A DNA stretch of 64,000 nt from Algibacter lectus. GTDB taxonomy: Bacteria > Bacteroidota > Bacteroidia > Flavobacteriales > Flavobacteriaceae. Within the stretch, counting starts at the first letter, position 1; each line of letters opens with the position of its first letter. Position numbers and translations under genes: made by a program. The notes below the pieces were generated by a model that worked only from the letters and a program-made list of their open reading frames with translations, was not told the origin of the DNA and ran no database searches. This document shows, in pieces, positions 54,143 through 63,999 of this stretch. Location of the stretch: the NCBI RefSeq assembly GCF_900112395.1, contig NZ_FOLN01000015.1, positions 1 through 64,000 of the forward strand, read 5' to 3'.

Positions 54143-55597
54143 ATGGGCATAGTTGCTTCTCAATCTTTTAAAAATATAATCTCTACTTATTTGGGGTTTT
54201 TAATTGGGGCAATAAATACGCTATTTCTTTACACTAAATTTTTAAGTGATGATTATTACGGTATGGTTGGCTATATGCTTTCTTTAGCCTATGTAATAAT
54301 GCCATTAATGGCCTTTGGTGCACACAACTCTTTAGTTAAATTTTATACTACTTTCAAAACGCGCGAATCACTAAATGGCTTTTTAACGCTTATGTTATTA
54401 ATGCCTATTGCGGTTATTATTCCTATTGTTTTGCTTACGTATTTTGGTTATGGTTTTATAGGCGATTTATTATCAAATAAAAATACTATAATTAAACAAT
54501 ACTTGTGGCATACGGTGGTTATAGCAATTTCTTTGGCGTATTTCGAGCTGTTTTTTTCTTGGGCAAAAGTGCAAATGCAAACGGTGTTTGGGAACTTTAT
54601 GAAAGAAGTTTTTCATCGTGTAGGTACTATGTTACTCTTGTTGGCCTTTCATTTTGAATATATAGATTTAGAGCAGTTTATGTCTGGTTTAGCTATTATT
54701 TATTTTGTAAGAATGCTGATTATGAAGGTATATGCATTCACATTAAAATTCCCAAAGCTAACCTTTAAAAAGATTAATAATTTAAGTCGAATTTTAAAAT
54801 ATTCGGGTTTAATAATTATTGCCGGAGCTATCGCAACATCACTTTTAGATGTCGATAAAGTGATGCTTGGGCATTACATTCCAATTAAAGAAATTGCGTA
54901 TTACAATGTGGCTATATTCATCACAGCTGTTATTGCGGTGCCACAACGTTCTATGCATCAGTTGTTAATGCCTATGACGGCTAAGTTTTTAAACGAACAT
55001 GATTATGAGGCTTTGGAAAATCTATACAAGAAGAGCTCACTAAACTTATTTATTGTTGCTGGTTTCATCTTTTTATTAATTGTTTTAAATATTAATCAGC
55101 TTTATTTAATCATTCCCGAAGAGTTTAATGTTGGGCTTTACGTGGTGTTTATGATTAGTGTGGTGAAATTATACGATTCACTTTTAGGTAGCAACAATGC
55201 CATTCTTTTTAATAGTGATTATTACCGAATGGTGCTGGTTTTAGGTGTTGTTTTAGTTATTGTTATGGTAGCTTTTAATATTTTATTTATTCCTATTCTA
55301 GGTATCAATGGTGCCGGTTTAGCTACGTTTTTAGCTGTGTTTTTATACAATTCTATTAAGTTATATTTTGTTTACAGAAAATTTAAAATCTCACCATTTT
55401 CGCCAAAAACGTTACAAATAGGGCTGTTTATCGCTAGTTTTGCTATTCTTTTTTACTTTTGGGACTTTCCATTTTATCCTATTTTAAACATTGCATTAAA
55501 GTCTATTTTAATTGCCGTACTGTACGGTTTTATTGTTTTCAAATTTAGATTTTCAGATGATATTTCTAAGTTACTTCAGAAGTATTTGAAGGTTTAG
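54143..55597 (+). CDS. Oligosaccharide flippase (Wzx/MATE-like)
   Basis: The 484-residue protein has about fourteen transmembrane segments. Its MGIVASQSFKNIISTYLGFLIGAIN opening and QRSMHQLLMPMTAKFLN at ~285 fit the polysaccharide-biosynthesis flippase family, which moves undecaprenyl-linked glycans across the inner membrane. It is the third gene of the YfhO/glycosyltransferase set and is separated from sbcD by 111 bases. Confidence 0.85.
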   Translation: MGIVASQSFKNIISTYLGFLIGAINTLFLYTKFLSDDYYGMVGYMLSLAYVIMPLMAFGAHNSLVKFYTTFKTRESLNGFLTLMLLMPIAVIIPIVLLTYFGYGFIGDLLSNKNTIIKQYLWHTVVIAISLAYFELFFSWAKVQMQTVFGNFMKEVFHRVGTMLLLLAFHFEYIDLEQFMSGLAIIYFVRMLIMKVYAFTLKFPKLTFKKINNLSRILKYSGLIIIAGAIATSLLDVDKVMLGHYIPIKEIAYYNVAIFITAVIAVPQRSMHQLLMPMTAKFLNEHDYEALENLYKKSSLNLFIVAGFIFLLIVLNINQLYLIIPEEFNVGLYVVFMISVVKLYDSLLGSNNAILFNSDYYRMVLVLGVVLVIVMVAFNILFIPILGINGAGLATFLAVFLYNSIKLYFVYRKFKISPFSPKTLQIGLFIASFAILFYFWDFPFYPILNIALKSILIAVLYGFIVFKFRFSDDISKLLQKYLKV

Positions 55598-55708
55598 TTC
55601 AAACTTGATTTTGAGGTTTTATTTGTCTAAATTCGTTGAATAAGATAGTTTACACTGTCTGCCTTATTTTTTTTAGAGTTTTCCGAAATAGCACAAAACA
55701 TAAATCAC

Positions 55709-56911
55709 TTGAAAATACTTCATACAGCCGATTGGCATTTAGGACATAGATTACACGAGCAATCTCAAGTAGCCGAACAAACTTTATTTTTAAGTTGGAT
55801 TGAAACATATATCAGTACGGAGAAAATAGACGTTTTATTGATTTCAGGAGATGTATTTGATACGGGTTCGCCTTCCAATCAAAGTTTAGAAATGTATTAT
55901 AGCTTTTTGGTGAAGTTGAAAGGTACAAGTTGCAAATCCATTATTATTACCGGAGGAAATCATGATTCTGCAGGAACTTTAAATGCACCAAAACACATTC
56001 TCGATGCTTTATCGATTAAAGTGGTTGGTAAAGCAACGGAAGAGATAGAAGATGAAGTTTTTGAAATTGACATCGAAGGTGAAAAAGTAGTTGTTGCTGC
56101 CGTTCCATACTTGCGTGATGGTGATATTAGAAGAGCTGTTGCCGGAGAATCTTTCGACGAACTTATTGATAAATATAAAACAGCATTAATTAATCATTAT
56201 CAAGCAGCTGCCGAGCAATGTAAGCTAGTAAATACCACCGATGCTCCCGTTATTGCTATGGGGCATTTGTTTGCAACAGGAGGCTCTGTTTCAGATAGCG
56301 AACAAAATATTTATGTAGGAACATTGGGCCATATTGGTGCTGAAGATTTCCCTGAGTACTTCGATTATATTGCTTTAGGACATTTGCATCGACCTCAAAT
56401 AATTGGAGAAAATGATAAAGTACGCTATTCAGGTTCACCACATATTTTGAGTTTTAGTGAAATAACTTATAATAAAAACATTATTGTTTTAACCGTTGAA
56501 GACAATAAAATAAGTGCCATCGACGATGTTGTTATTCCTCGTTTTAGGGAGTTTTATAAGTTGGTTGGTACCGTAACAGAATGTATAGATGCATTTTCTA
56601 ATTTGGTTTCTAATGAATTCCAATTAACACCATGGGTAGAAATTGTGCTTAATGAGACACATACCATAAATACTGATGATTTAAAAAAAGCTGCAGAAAA
56701 TTATCCGTTTGAAATATTAAAAACGGCTTTAAAAACACAGCGTAGGCAAAAAGGTATTGAGGAATTATTAGAAGAAACAAAATCTATAAAAGAGTTATTA
56801 CCAGCTGAAGTTTTTAAATTGAAATGTAAAGAAATTGGTTTCGATTTAGAGAACAGGCCAGAGGTGGAAGATGCTTTTAATGAAATTTTACAATCTGTTA
56901 AGAATCAGTAA
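55709..56911 (+). CDS. sbcD: SbcD, exonuclease subunit of SbcCD
   Basis: The 400-residue Mre11-type nuclease has the phosphoesterase motifs in order: HTADWHLGH (5-13), GDVFDTGSPS (48-57) and GGNHDS (about 82-87), with GHLHRP and the metal ligands D/H. It starts with TTG at 55709, which gives the correct HTADWH start and has no ATG alternative. With SbcC it opens and degrades hairpins and cleaves DNA ends. The sbcC ATG begins 12 bases after its stop, so the two form one operon. Confidence 0.95.
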   Translation: MKILHTADWHLGHRLHEQSQVAEQTLFLSWIETYISTEKIDVLLISGDVFDTGSPSNQSLEMYYSFLVKLKGTSCKSIIITGGNHDSAGTLNAPKHILDALSIKVVGKATEEIEDEVFEIDIEGEKVVVAAVPYLRDGDIRRAVAGESFDELIDKYKTALINHYQAAAEQCKLVNTTDAPVIAMGHLFATGGSVSDSEQNIYVGTLGHIGAEDFPEYFDYIALGHLHRPQIIGENDKVRYSGSPHILSFSEITYNKNIIVLTVEDNKISAIDDVVIPRFREFYKLVGTVTECIDAFSNLVSNEFQLTPWVEIVLNETHTINTDDLKKAAENYPFEILKTALKTQRRQKGIEELLEETKSIKELLPAEVFKLKCKEIGFDLENRPEVEDAFNEILQSVKNQ

Positions 56912-56923
56912 GGGTAAAGGACT

Positions 56924-59900
56924 ATGAAAATTTTAAAAATAGAATTACAAAATATAAATTCTTTACGCTCCAATACTTCTATTGTTATAGATTTTGAAAG
57001 TGAACAGTTTAAAGATGTTGGTTTGTATGCTATTACAGGTTCTACAGGAGCAGGTAAAACTACTATTTTAGATGCTATTACTATTGCGTTATATCATAAT
57101 GTACCTAGATTTAATGGCTCTAAAGGCACATTGATTGATGTGGTTAGCCATGGTGCTGATGATGCTTTTAGTAGAGTAACTTTTGAAAATGATAATATAG
57201 TTTATGATGCCTTCTGGGGAATGAAGGTTGCCGATAAATCTGGTAAAAAGTATAAAAACCCAAAGGAAGAAGTTAGTTTAAAGAACTTAACAACAGGTGC
57301 TATTTTGGCGAGTCAGAAACGGAGTTTAATATCAGAAGTGGTTCGAGTAACTCAATTAGATTACAATCAGTTTTTACGGTCTGTAATGCTTGCTCAAGGG
57401 GAATTTGCTTCGTTTTTAACGGCTAAAGGTCCTGAGAAAGGGAAGCTGTTAGAACAAATTACAGGCGAAGAAATTTATAAAAAAATAGGGCAGAGCATTC
57501 AAGAAAGAAAAGCAAAAGAAGAAAATGCGCTTAAAGATATTCAGTCTAGAATTAATTCCGATGATGTTTTGTCAGAAGAAGCTAAGGTTGAGTTAACTCA
57601 AAAAGATAAAACACTCGATACCGAAATTTTAAAGATTGAAAAGGAGATAAAAACCACTCAAAATATTGTAGAATGGTATGTGAAATTTCAGAAAATACTT
57701 GATGAATCTCAAAAATTAGAAATAGAATCTAAGGAGGTAAATTTATTTATTGAAAAGCATAAACAAGAATTAGAACAGTTAGATTTAAATGAAAAGGCAG
57801 CACCTTTTAAAGAGTTACTTCAGAATTTAAATAGAACAGAGCAAGAGTCTGTTGATAAATCTAAACAATTAGAACGTTTAGAGTCTGAACTTAAAACCTT
57901 AAAGCCTGAGGTTGAAAAACTAAGTTCACAAACTCAGAAAGAAATAGAGTTGCTAAATGTGGCAGACAAAACGTTTGCAGATTGGTTACCAAAATTTGAT
58001 GCTATAAATGGCTTAGACAGTAAGCTTAAAAATGAAGTTGAAAATAAGCAAAAAGCAACATTGGAATTAGAAGCGTTAGATAACCAAATTAAGTTTTTAA
58101 GAGAAGAACAAACTAAATTGAATAAAGATTTAGCGGATACTGAAGCTAAAATAAAAATAGATCAAAGCTTTATTTCTGAGCATAAATTATTGAAGGATGT
58201 TGATTTACAAATATCCAATTGGGCAAGTGAATTAACTGCTTTAAAAGCTAAAAAAGAAAGTTTAAAAGAAGCTCAAGATTTTGTATCTGTAAAAAAAGAA
58301 GAGGTAGAAAAAACAGAAGCGCGCTTAAAAGAGGGTAATAAATTACTAAAAGTTGAAACTGCCGAAATTGAAAAAACAGAAAAGCTATTAGCTGAGATCA
58401 CTTTAAAATTATCTAAAAATAATTTAACCGATTTACTAGAGGCTAAAACCAAATTAGCCACCAAAGAAACAAACTGGAAACAGTTTAAAACGCTATCTGA
58501 GCAAATACTAAAAGTTGAAAGAGAACAAACCGATTTATTAGCGAAACAAAAAGCGCTTACAAAGGTATTAGAGGTTAGTAAAAAGGAAATACAAGCGGTT
58601 AAGCAACAAATTGAAGTTCAAGAAAAATCGGTTGCAGATGCGGATAAAATTTTAAACTTAGAGAAAAGTATTTCTAAATATGAAGCTGATCGTAAGAGTT
58701 TAACAGAAGGAACACCTTGTGGATTGTGTGGTTCATTAGAGCATCCGTTTGCCGAGAATTTGGTTTCGGTAGGTGTTTCAAAATCGGAATTAGAACTAAA
58801 TAAACGCAAAGAAAAGCTGCAAGCCTTAATTGTTTCAAAAAACGAATTAGAGAAAAAAGAAGTTGTAGCGACCACAACCATCGATGGATTAACGCAACGT
58901 AGTGGTCTAATTAATGATGAAGTAAAAGCATTAAAATTAAAGACGAAACAATTAAATATAGATTGTGAGTTATCGAATGCAACTCAAATTGAAATTGAGG
59001 TTAAAAAAGTAGCGCAGGATATTTTGTTGCTAGATGAAAAGTTAAAAGTAGCTCAACAATTACAAAACGGTAGCAATAAATTAAACGATACTTTTAAAAT
59101 ACAAAGTGAGAGGTTTAATAAGATTAAAAATGGTGTAGCCACGCTTGCTGAAAAGAATAAAAATAGCAATAAAGATATTGCAGAAAAGCAAAAACTAATT
59201 GTTAATTTAAAAGAAATGTGTAATAATTTAGAGACAGCGTTAGAAGCAAAACTATCTAAATTTAATTACCAATTACCTTCAACAGAAAAGAGTAGCGAGT
59301 TTATTGAAAGCCTTAAAATTTTAATAGCGAATTTTAATAAAAAAGAGAAGAATTTAGACTTATTAAAATCGAGTATATCAGTTGTAAACACTAAGTTAGA
59401 AAATAATAAGGAGAAGTTAGAAATACAACTTAAAGCAAAAGAAGTTTGTTCTAAAACGATTACAGTTTCTACTGTTAAAATAGAACAATTACAAAAACAG
59501 CGTGAAGCTATTTTACCTATTGCTATTTCTGTAGAACATAAGCGAGAACTTTTGCAAACAGAACGAATGGCTTTGTCTAAAAAGGTAGAGTTAAGCAAGC
59601 AGAAACGCCAAGAGTTTTTAGATTTACAAAACAAAAAAGAAGCTTTAAAAATAGAAACGAATAAGGAGGTATTAGTTTTAAGAGAAAAGCTAGACACGTT
59701 AAATTCTGTTTTTGATACTCAATTAAAAGTTAGCGATTTTGATACAAGAGAATTGGTTCAGAAAGCAATACTTCTAGATGCCGATTTGGTGCGGTTCACT
59801 AAAAATAAAGAAGCGATAAAAGAAAAACAACTTCGCTTAAAAGCATACCGAGAATCTAACGAAAAAGCTAAAGCAGATTTAAAAAAAATTAAAACATTTG

Positions 59901-60577
59901 AAATTACTGAGGCCGAGAGTAAATTGGCTTTGGAAGATTTGAATAAGACAAATAAAACGCTGCTATCGGAAAAAGGTGAGATTATACAAGCCTTTAAAAA
60001 GGATAAGGAAATTAGAGATCGAAATAAAGAAATCTATAAAAAAATAGATGCTCAAGAAACGGTTTGCAATGTTTGGAGAGAGCTATTTAAAATTATAGGG
60101 AATTCTAAAGATGCCTTTAATGTATATGTGCAACGATTAACTTTAAAGCATTTACTAGACCTTGCCAATGTACATTTGTATAAATTGAATAAACGTTATT
60201 CTTTAAAAATGGAAGAGGCTTACAAACCTAAAGAGGAACTTAATTTTAATTTAATAGACCATTACCAAACGGACCAGGCCAGATTGGTAGACACATCTAG
60301 TGGTGGTGAGAAGTTTATTATTAGTTTGGCTTTAGCTTTAGGATTGTCTGATTTGGCTAGTAAAAATGTGAAAATCGATTCGTTGTTTATTGATGAAGGT
60401 TTCGGAACCTTGGATAAAAATACTTTAGAAACGGTTATCTCGACTTTAGAAACTTTGCAATCGCAAGGTAAAATGATTGGTATAATATCTCACGTTGAAA
60501 ATTTAAAAGACCGTATTTCTACTCAAATTCAAATTACTAAAAAGAATAATGGAGTGAGTGTGGTGGATATAATGTAA
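56924..60577 (+). CDS. sbcC: SbcC, ATPase subunit of SbcCD
   Basis: The 1217-residue Rad50-type protein has Walker A GSTGAGKT (39-46), two very long coiled coils (about 180-590 and 620-1040), the zinc-hook C599-G-L-C602 at the apex in GTPCGLCGS, and a C-terminal ABC signature SSGGEK (about 1125-1130) with Walker B IDSLFIDEGFGTLD. The complex tethers and processes DNA ends and hairpins. It starts 12 bases after sbcD. The membrane protein downstream begins 10 bases after its stop and may be part of the same transcript. Confidence 0.96.
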   Translation: MKILKIELQNINSLRSNTSIVIDFESEQFKDVGLYAITGSTGAGKTTILDAITIALYHNVPRFNGSKGTLIDVVSHGADDAFSRVTFENDNIVYDAFWGMKVADKSGKKYKNPKEEVSLKNLTTGAILASQKRSLISEVVRVTQLDYNQFLRSVMLAQGEFASFLTAKGPEKGKLLEQITGEEIYKKIGQSIQERKAKEENALKDIQSRINSDDVLSEEAKVELTQKDKTLDTEILKIEKEIKTTQNIVEWYVKFQKILDESQKLEIESKEVNLFIEKHKQELEQLDLNEKAAPFKELLQNLNRTEQESVDKSKQLERLESELKTLKPEVEKLSSQTQKEIELLNVADKTFADWLPKFDAINGLDSKLKNEVENKQKATLELEALDNQIKFLREEQTKLNKDLADTEAKIKIDQSFISEHKLLKDVDLQISNWASELTALKAKKESLKEAQDFVSVKKEEVEKTEARLKEGNKLLKVETAEIEKTEKLLAEITLKLSKNNLTDLLEAKTKLATKETNWKQFKTLSEQILKVEREQTDLLAKQKALTKVLEVSKKEIQAVKQQIEVQEKSVADADKILNLEKSISKYEADRKSLTEGTPCGLCGSLEHPFAENLVSVGVSKSELELNKRKEKLQALIVSKNELEKKEVVATTTIDGLTQRSGLINDEVKALKLKTKQLNIDCELSNATQIEIEVKKVAQDILLLDEKLKVAQQLQNGSNKLNDTFKIQSERFNKIKNGVATLAEKNKNSNKDIAEKQKLIVNLKEMCNNLETALEAKLSKFNYQLPSTEKSSEFIESLKILIANFNKKEKNLDLLKSSISVVNTKLENNKEKLEIQLKAKEVCSKTITVSTVKIEQLQKQREAILPIAISVEHKRELLQTERMALSKKVELSKQKRQEFLDLQNKKEALKIETNKEVLVLREKLDTLNSVFDTQLKVSDFDTRELVQKAILLDADLVRFTKNKEAIKEKQLRLKAYRESNEKAKADLKKIKTFEITEAESKLALEDLNKTNKTLLSEKGEIIQAFKKDKEIRDRNKEIYKKIDAQETVCNVWRELFKIIGNSKDAFNVYVQRLTLKHLLDLANVHLYKLNKRYSLKMEEAYKPKEELNFNLIDHYQTDQARLVDTSSGGEKFIISLALALGLSDLASKNVKIDSLFIDEGFGTLDKNTLETVISTLETLQSQGKMIGIISHVENLKDRISTQIQITKKNNGVSVVDIM

Positions 60578-60587
60578 TTCAAGACTG

Positions 60588-61073
60588 ATGAAAAAAAATG
60601 ATGTTTTATTAGTTTTATGGGTGATTTTTGGATTTGTATTTGTGACGGCTGTTGATACCATCTTAAATTTTATTATTCATTTATTGTATTTTAGTCTGGT
60701 TGAGTTAGGTGTTTCTTTTCTCATTTTGACTTATTTACTCCCATCAATTACGTTGGTCGCATATTTGTTTACCGCATATTTTGTGGTTGGCAAAATTAAT
60801 AGAAAATCTCTTGGATTAGAATTATATAAAAGGGAATTCCCTAAACTACTATTGGTAGTTTTAAGTCTTATTATCTTTATTTTAGGGCCATTGACAAATT
60901 GGTTGTCTGGACTATATAGTGAAAGTGCATCTAAAAGTCACCATGGCGATATTCAAAGCTTTTTGGTGTTTTATGGATGGTTTACCGCTGGTTTTGGAAT
61001 TTCTCAAATGATAACTTTAGTCAGTCTTGTAATTTATTTGCTTATTAAGTTAAAAGACTTAAATAATAATTAA
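60588..61073 (+). CDS. Small polytopic membrane protein
   Basis: The 161-residue protein has four hydrophobic segments (about 5-30, 38-65, 85-107, 122-153) and a short SESASKSHHGDI loop. I do not recognise the family. It starts 10 bases after sbcC, so it is likely transcribed with sbcDC, though no functional link is apparent. Confidence 0.6.
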   Translation: MKKNDVLLVLWVIFGFVFVTAVDTILNFIIHLLYFSLVELGVSFLILTYLLPSITLVAYLFTAYFVVGKINRKSLGLELYKREFPKLLLVVLSLIIFILGPLTNWLSGLYSESASKSHHGDIQSFLVFYGWFTAGFGISQMITLVSLVIYLLIKLKDLNNN

Positions 61074-61146
61074 AGATGTTTTGTTAAAAGAAGAGGGACT
61101 AAAGTTATTTTAATCTTTCCAAAACATATTACCACAGCCGTAACTC

Positions 61147-61294
61147 GCGTTAGGGATTGCAACGGCATCCTTTTTTAAAGATTAAGAAAATAGCATCGGT
61201 TTAGTTTATGTTTTAATTTGAGGTCTGAACTTGCTTAAAGTAGCCTAAGCTAAAAAAGATATAGTGTAAAGCCCGACCCTTGTGGTAACGCCCA
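61147..61294. repeat. Structured intergenic repeat, copy B (inverted relative to copy A)
   Basis: On the minus strand it opens GGGCGTTACC, carries the GGGTCGGGCTTT block and ends AATCCCTAACGC, as does copy A at 8162-8262. GCGTTA (61147-61152) can pair with TAACGC (61286-61291). The interior differs from copy A and is about 45 bases longer, with its own small TAGC-TTAG-GCTA hairpin. It lies in the 303-base gap between the membrane protein and the basic secreted protein. Confidence 0.7.
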
Positions 61295-61311
61295 AACTAT
61301 TAAAAATGAAA

Positions 61312-61354
61312 AACCCCGTGATGTTGCTTTAAGGCAAACTATTCACAGGGATTT
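61312..61354 (-). terminator. Probable terminator of the basic secreted protein gene
   Basis: On the minus strand AATCCCTGTGA pairs imperfectly with TCACGGGGTT (one mismatch), and TTTTTCATTTTT follows. It lies 23 bases after the stop at 61377. Confidence 0.6.
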
Positions 61355-61376
61355 TCGTACTAACCAACCAAAATTT

Positions 61377-62525
61377 TTATGATCGTCTACGTGTGGTAGT
61401 TGTTGTCGATCTTGTATTATTGCTAGATTTTCGACTACTTTGTGTGGCTTTACTATTGCTAGTTCTTGGTGCTTTAGTAACGGTAGCTACACGTTTAGTG
61501 CTTCTAGTATTATTGCTGTTTCTAGTATATGTACGAGCCTTTGTTGCTTTTGGATTTTTAGATACCGTATTTATTTTCGTACGGGTTACATTTCTAGTAT
61601 TTGTACTGTTTGCACTAGGTCTTGTAGATCTAGTGGTTGTAGTTTTAGTAACCGTTCTGTTTGGTGTTGTTTTTACTACACGACTATTATTGCGTTGTGT
61701 ATAATTACGGTTTGTACTTTTTGCATTAGAGTTTCTATTTGGTGATGTTGTTGTGTAACGACGGTTGTTATTTGTTGTTACTTTACGTCTGGTTTGTGCG
61801 TTACGGTTAATTTTAGTAACGTTTCTAGAACTTCTATTTACTGTAGCGTAATTACGGTTTCTGGCAACAGTATTTCCACGACGACTATATATAGCTGATG
61901 ATGGACGGTGGTTGTTGTAAAACGGACGGTTGTACACATAACGCACTGGAGCATAATGTTGACGGTAAGGACGATTAAATACTACACGAAAATTAACTGA
62001 TGGCGTGCGGTAATAATTGTGCCATGGACGGTAAATGTAACCACGGTTATATACGTTTATAAAACCAGTATAGTGAGAATATCTGTTATAACGATCGTAA
62101 TGCACATATAGTCCACCAACTCTAGATATGTAACCATTGTTGTTGTAGTTTATGTTTACGTTTCCGGCTTGAGAAATTCTACCGTAATAATCGTAATAAA
62201 TAGGTGTGTTTTCTATTTGAATAATTGCACCAAATTCATCGTACTGCACGTATGCATTATAATCGTAACCAGAGTTAAAACTTAAATCTAGATTTCTAGA
62301 ATGTAATGATACATTTACGTTTGATGTTTGACGTTGTAAATTGAAATCGAATTGACCATCGGCAAATACCGAAAATTCTATACCGTTTTCAACAAATATG
62401 AAAGAGCTGCCGTAACCTCTGTTAATATTTGATGCTTCGTTTGTTTGGTTGGCGGTTGTTGTGTCTGCACTAGCGGTGAATCCTGCAAGGACCAATCCGG
62501 CTAATAAGAATATATACTTTTTCAT
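61377..62525 (-). CDS. Secreted protein with a very basic, low-complexity C-terminal half
   Basis: The 382-residue protein has a signal peptide (about 1-20). Residues 35-200 are rich in Tyr, Asn and Arg, with loosely repeated strand-like segments (YYDYYGRISQAGN, then YHRYNRYSHY-like repeats). From about 200 to the end it is almost all Arg, Lys, Ser, Thr and Asn (for example TKTTTTRSTRPSANST and TTTTTRRRS) with hardly any acidic residues. This composition resembles DNA-condensing basic proteins, but here it is exported. No family is recognised. It is single, with a probable terminator after it. Confidence 0.7.
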   Translation of the reverse strand: MKKYIFLLAGLVLAGFTASADTTTANQTNEASNINRGYGSSFIFVENGIEFSVFADGQFDFNLQRQTSNVNVSLHSRNLDLSFNSGYDYNAYVQYDEFGAIIQIENTPIYYDYYGRISQAGNVNINYNNNGYISRVGGLYVHYDRYNRYSHYTGFINVYNRGYIYRPWHNYYRTPSVNFRVVFNRPYRQHYAPVRYVYNRPFYNNHRPSSAIYSRRGNTVARNRNYATVNRSSRNVTKINRNAQTRRKVTTNNNRRYTTTSPNRNSNAKSTNRNYTQRNNSRVVKTTPNRTVTKTTTTRSTRPSANSTNTRNVTRTKINTVSKNPKATKARTYTRNSNNTRSTKRVATVTKAPRTSNSKATQSSRKSSNNTRSTTTTTRRRS

Positions 62526-62819
62526 ATCTGTATGTTTTAATGTTATACAGTTAGGTAATTACAAACAGCGTGCCAAAAAACAGAAGTAAGTATTAGTGTG
62601 TTGATTTTGAGGTTGTTATTTTTATTTTTTAAGATAAAACAGAGGTGTTAAATTTAAATATTAGGTTGTGGAAATTTAAATTTAATTGAAAATTTGAGTA
62701 AAAACTAATTGGTAATAGATGATGATACTCGGCTCTAAACTAAAATTAGAACACATAATAGCAACATACAAATCTATGATGTGTAGGGTAGAGGTAATCT
62801 ATTATTTAGGTATTAGGTT
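62526..62819. other. Gene-free stretch upstream of the basic protein gene
   Basis: The 294-base gap between two minus-strand genes must hold the basic protein's promoter. I see no clear TANNTTTG box, hairpin or coding frame. Confidence 0.45.
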
Positions 62820-63476
62820 CTAAAAATGCGTCGTAATTTTATCGAAGGTAATAGTTTTAAAATCTTCAATTTTTAGGTTTGCATTGGTATAATCCTGATT
62901 TTTTGAGTGTATACTATCAAAACCTACGCAAAATATATGCGCATCGTTTGCAGCTTTAATACCGTTGGTAGAGTCTTCAATAACCATACATTCCGATGTT
63001 TTAAAACCTGATGCTTCGGCTGCTTTTACAAAAATTTCTGGGTGTGGTTTAGATGCTTTTAAATCGGCACCACTTAATTTGGCTTTAAAATATTGGTTTA
63101 AATCGAAACGTTTAAAAATACGTTCAATACTTGGCATAGATGCCGATGATGCTAAAACCAGAGTAAGCCCATTAGCATGATAGTTTTTTATTAAATCTAA
63201 AACACCATTTATTAAATCGAAATCTTTATCGTTTTCAAAAATGTATTCGTAATGTTTTCTTTTTAAGGCTACTAAAGCTTCTGGAGTTTCATCTAAATTA
63301 AAATGATCTTTAACTTGCTTGCAAACGTTAAGCGTAGATTGCCCGGTGTAAGATTCGTATAGCTCATTAGAAACATTGGCGCCAACATCGCTAAACATTT
63401 TATGATAAGCATAATGGTGTAGCGGTTCGCTATCTATTATTACTCCATCCATATCGAAAATTACAGCTTTTAACAT
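62820..63476 (-). CDS. HAD-family phosphatase (beta-phosphoglucomutase-like)
   Basis: The 218-residue protein has the HAD nucleophile motif IFDMDGVIIDSEP (6-18, with D8 and D10), a cap domain, LASSASMP (motif II), KPHPEIF (motif III lysine) and EDSTNG (motif IV). The sequence fits the beta-phosphoglucomutase/phosphatase group. No sugar genes surround it, so the substrate is unknown. It is divergent from the DUF3995 gene. Confidence 0.88.
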   Translation of the reverse strand: MLKAVIFDMDGVIIDSEPLHHYAYHKMFSDVGANVSNELYESYTGQSTLNVCKQVKDHFNLDETPEALVALKRKHYEYIFENDKDFDLINGVLDLIKNYHANGLTLVLASSASMPSIERIFKRFDLNQYFKAKLSGADLKASKPHPEIFVKAAEASGFKTSECMVIEDSTNGIKAANDAHIFCVGFDSIHSKNQDYTNANLKIEDFKTITFDKITTHF

Positions 63477-63542
63477 CTCAAAATTTATTTTGGGCTAAGA
63501 TAAAAGAAATCGTTTCAATATCTAAAACGAGGTTCAAATTAT

Positions 63543-63550
63543 TAAATTTG
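63543..63550 (+). promoter_or_regulatory. Promoter of the DUF3995 gene
   Basis: TAAATTTG fits TANNTTTG, 23 bases before the ATG at 63574. Confidence 0.6.
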
Positions 63551-63573
63551 TAGCTTAAACTCCGTTAATTATT

Positions 63574-63999
63574 ATGGTTGCTGTTTTATCCTTATTACTT
63601 AGTATTGTATTTCTTGTGCTTGCGGTTATTCATTTTAATTGGTTTTCTGGCGGAACATTTGGTATTGAGGCCTCACTACCCACTAAAGATAACGGCGAGC
63701 GGGTTTTAAACCCTAAAAAAATGGATAGTGCTATTGTTGGCTTTGCGCTATTAGCGTTTTGTTGTTTTTACTTTTATAAGTCGGGCGTAGCAACAGTTTA
63801 TTTGCCTAATTGGATTATGCAGTACACTGGCTGGATTATAGCATTGTTGTTTTTTATTCGTGCTATTGGCGATTTTAAATATGTAGGCTTTTTTAAGAGC
63901 GTAAAACAGACTACTTTTGGCACCCTGGATACAACCTATTATGCACCGTTGTGTTTAGTTATTAGTAGTGTTGGCATTATAATAGAAATTTTAAACTAG
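63574..63999 (+). CDS. DUF3995 membrane protein
   Basis: The 141-residue protein has four hydrophobic helices (about 3-23, 49-68, 80-98, 118-140) and the HFNWFSGGTFGIEASLPT segment (18-36) typical of DUF3995. It ends at TAG 63997-63999, one base before the window edge, so it is complete. Function unknown. Confidence 0.85.
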   Translation: MVAVLSLLLSIVFLVLAVIHFNWFSGGTFGIEASLPTKDNGERVLNPKKMDSAIVGFALLAFCCFYFYKSGVATVYLPNWIMQYTGWIIALLFFIRAIGDFKYVGFFKSVKQTTFGTLDTTYYAPLCLVISSVGIIIEILN

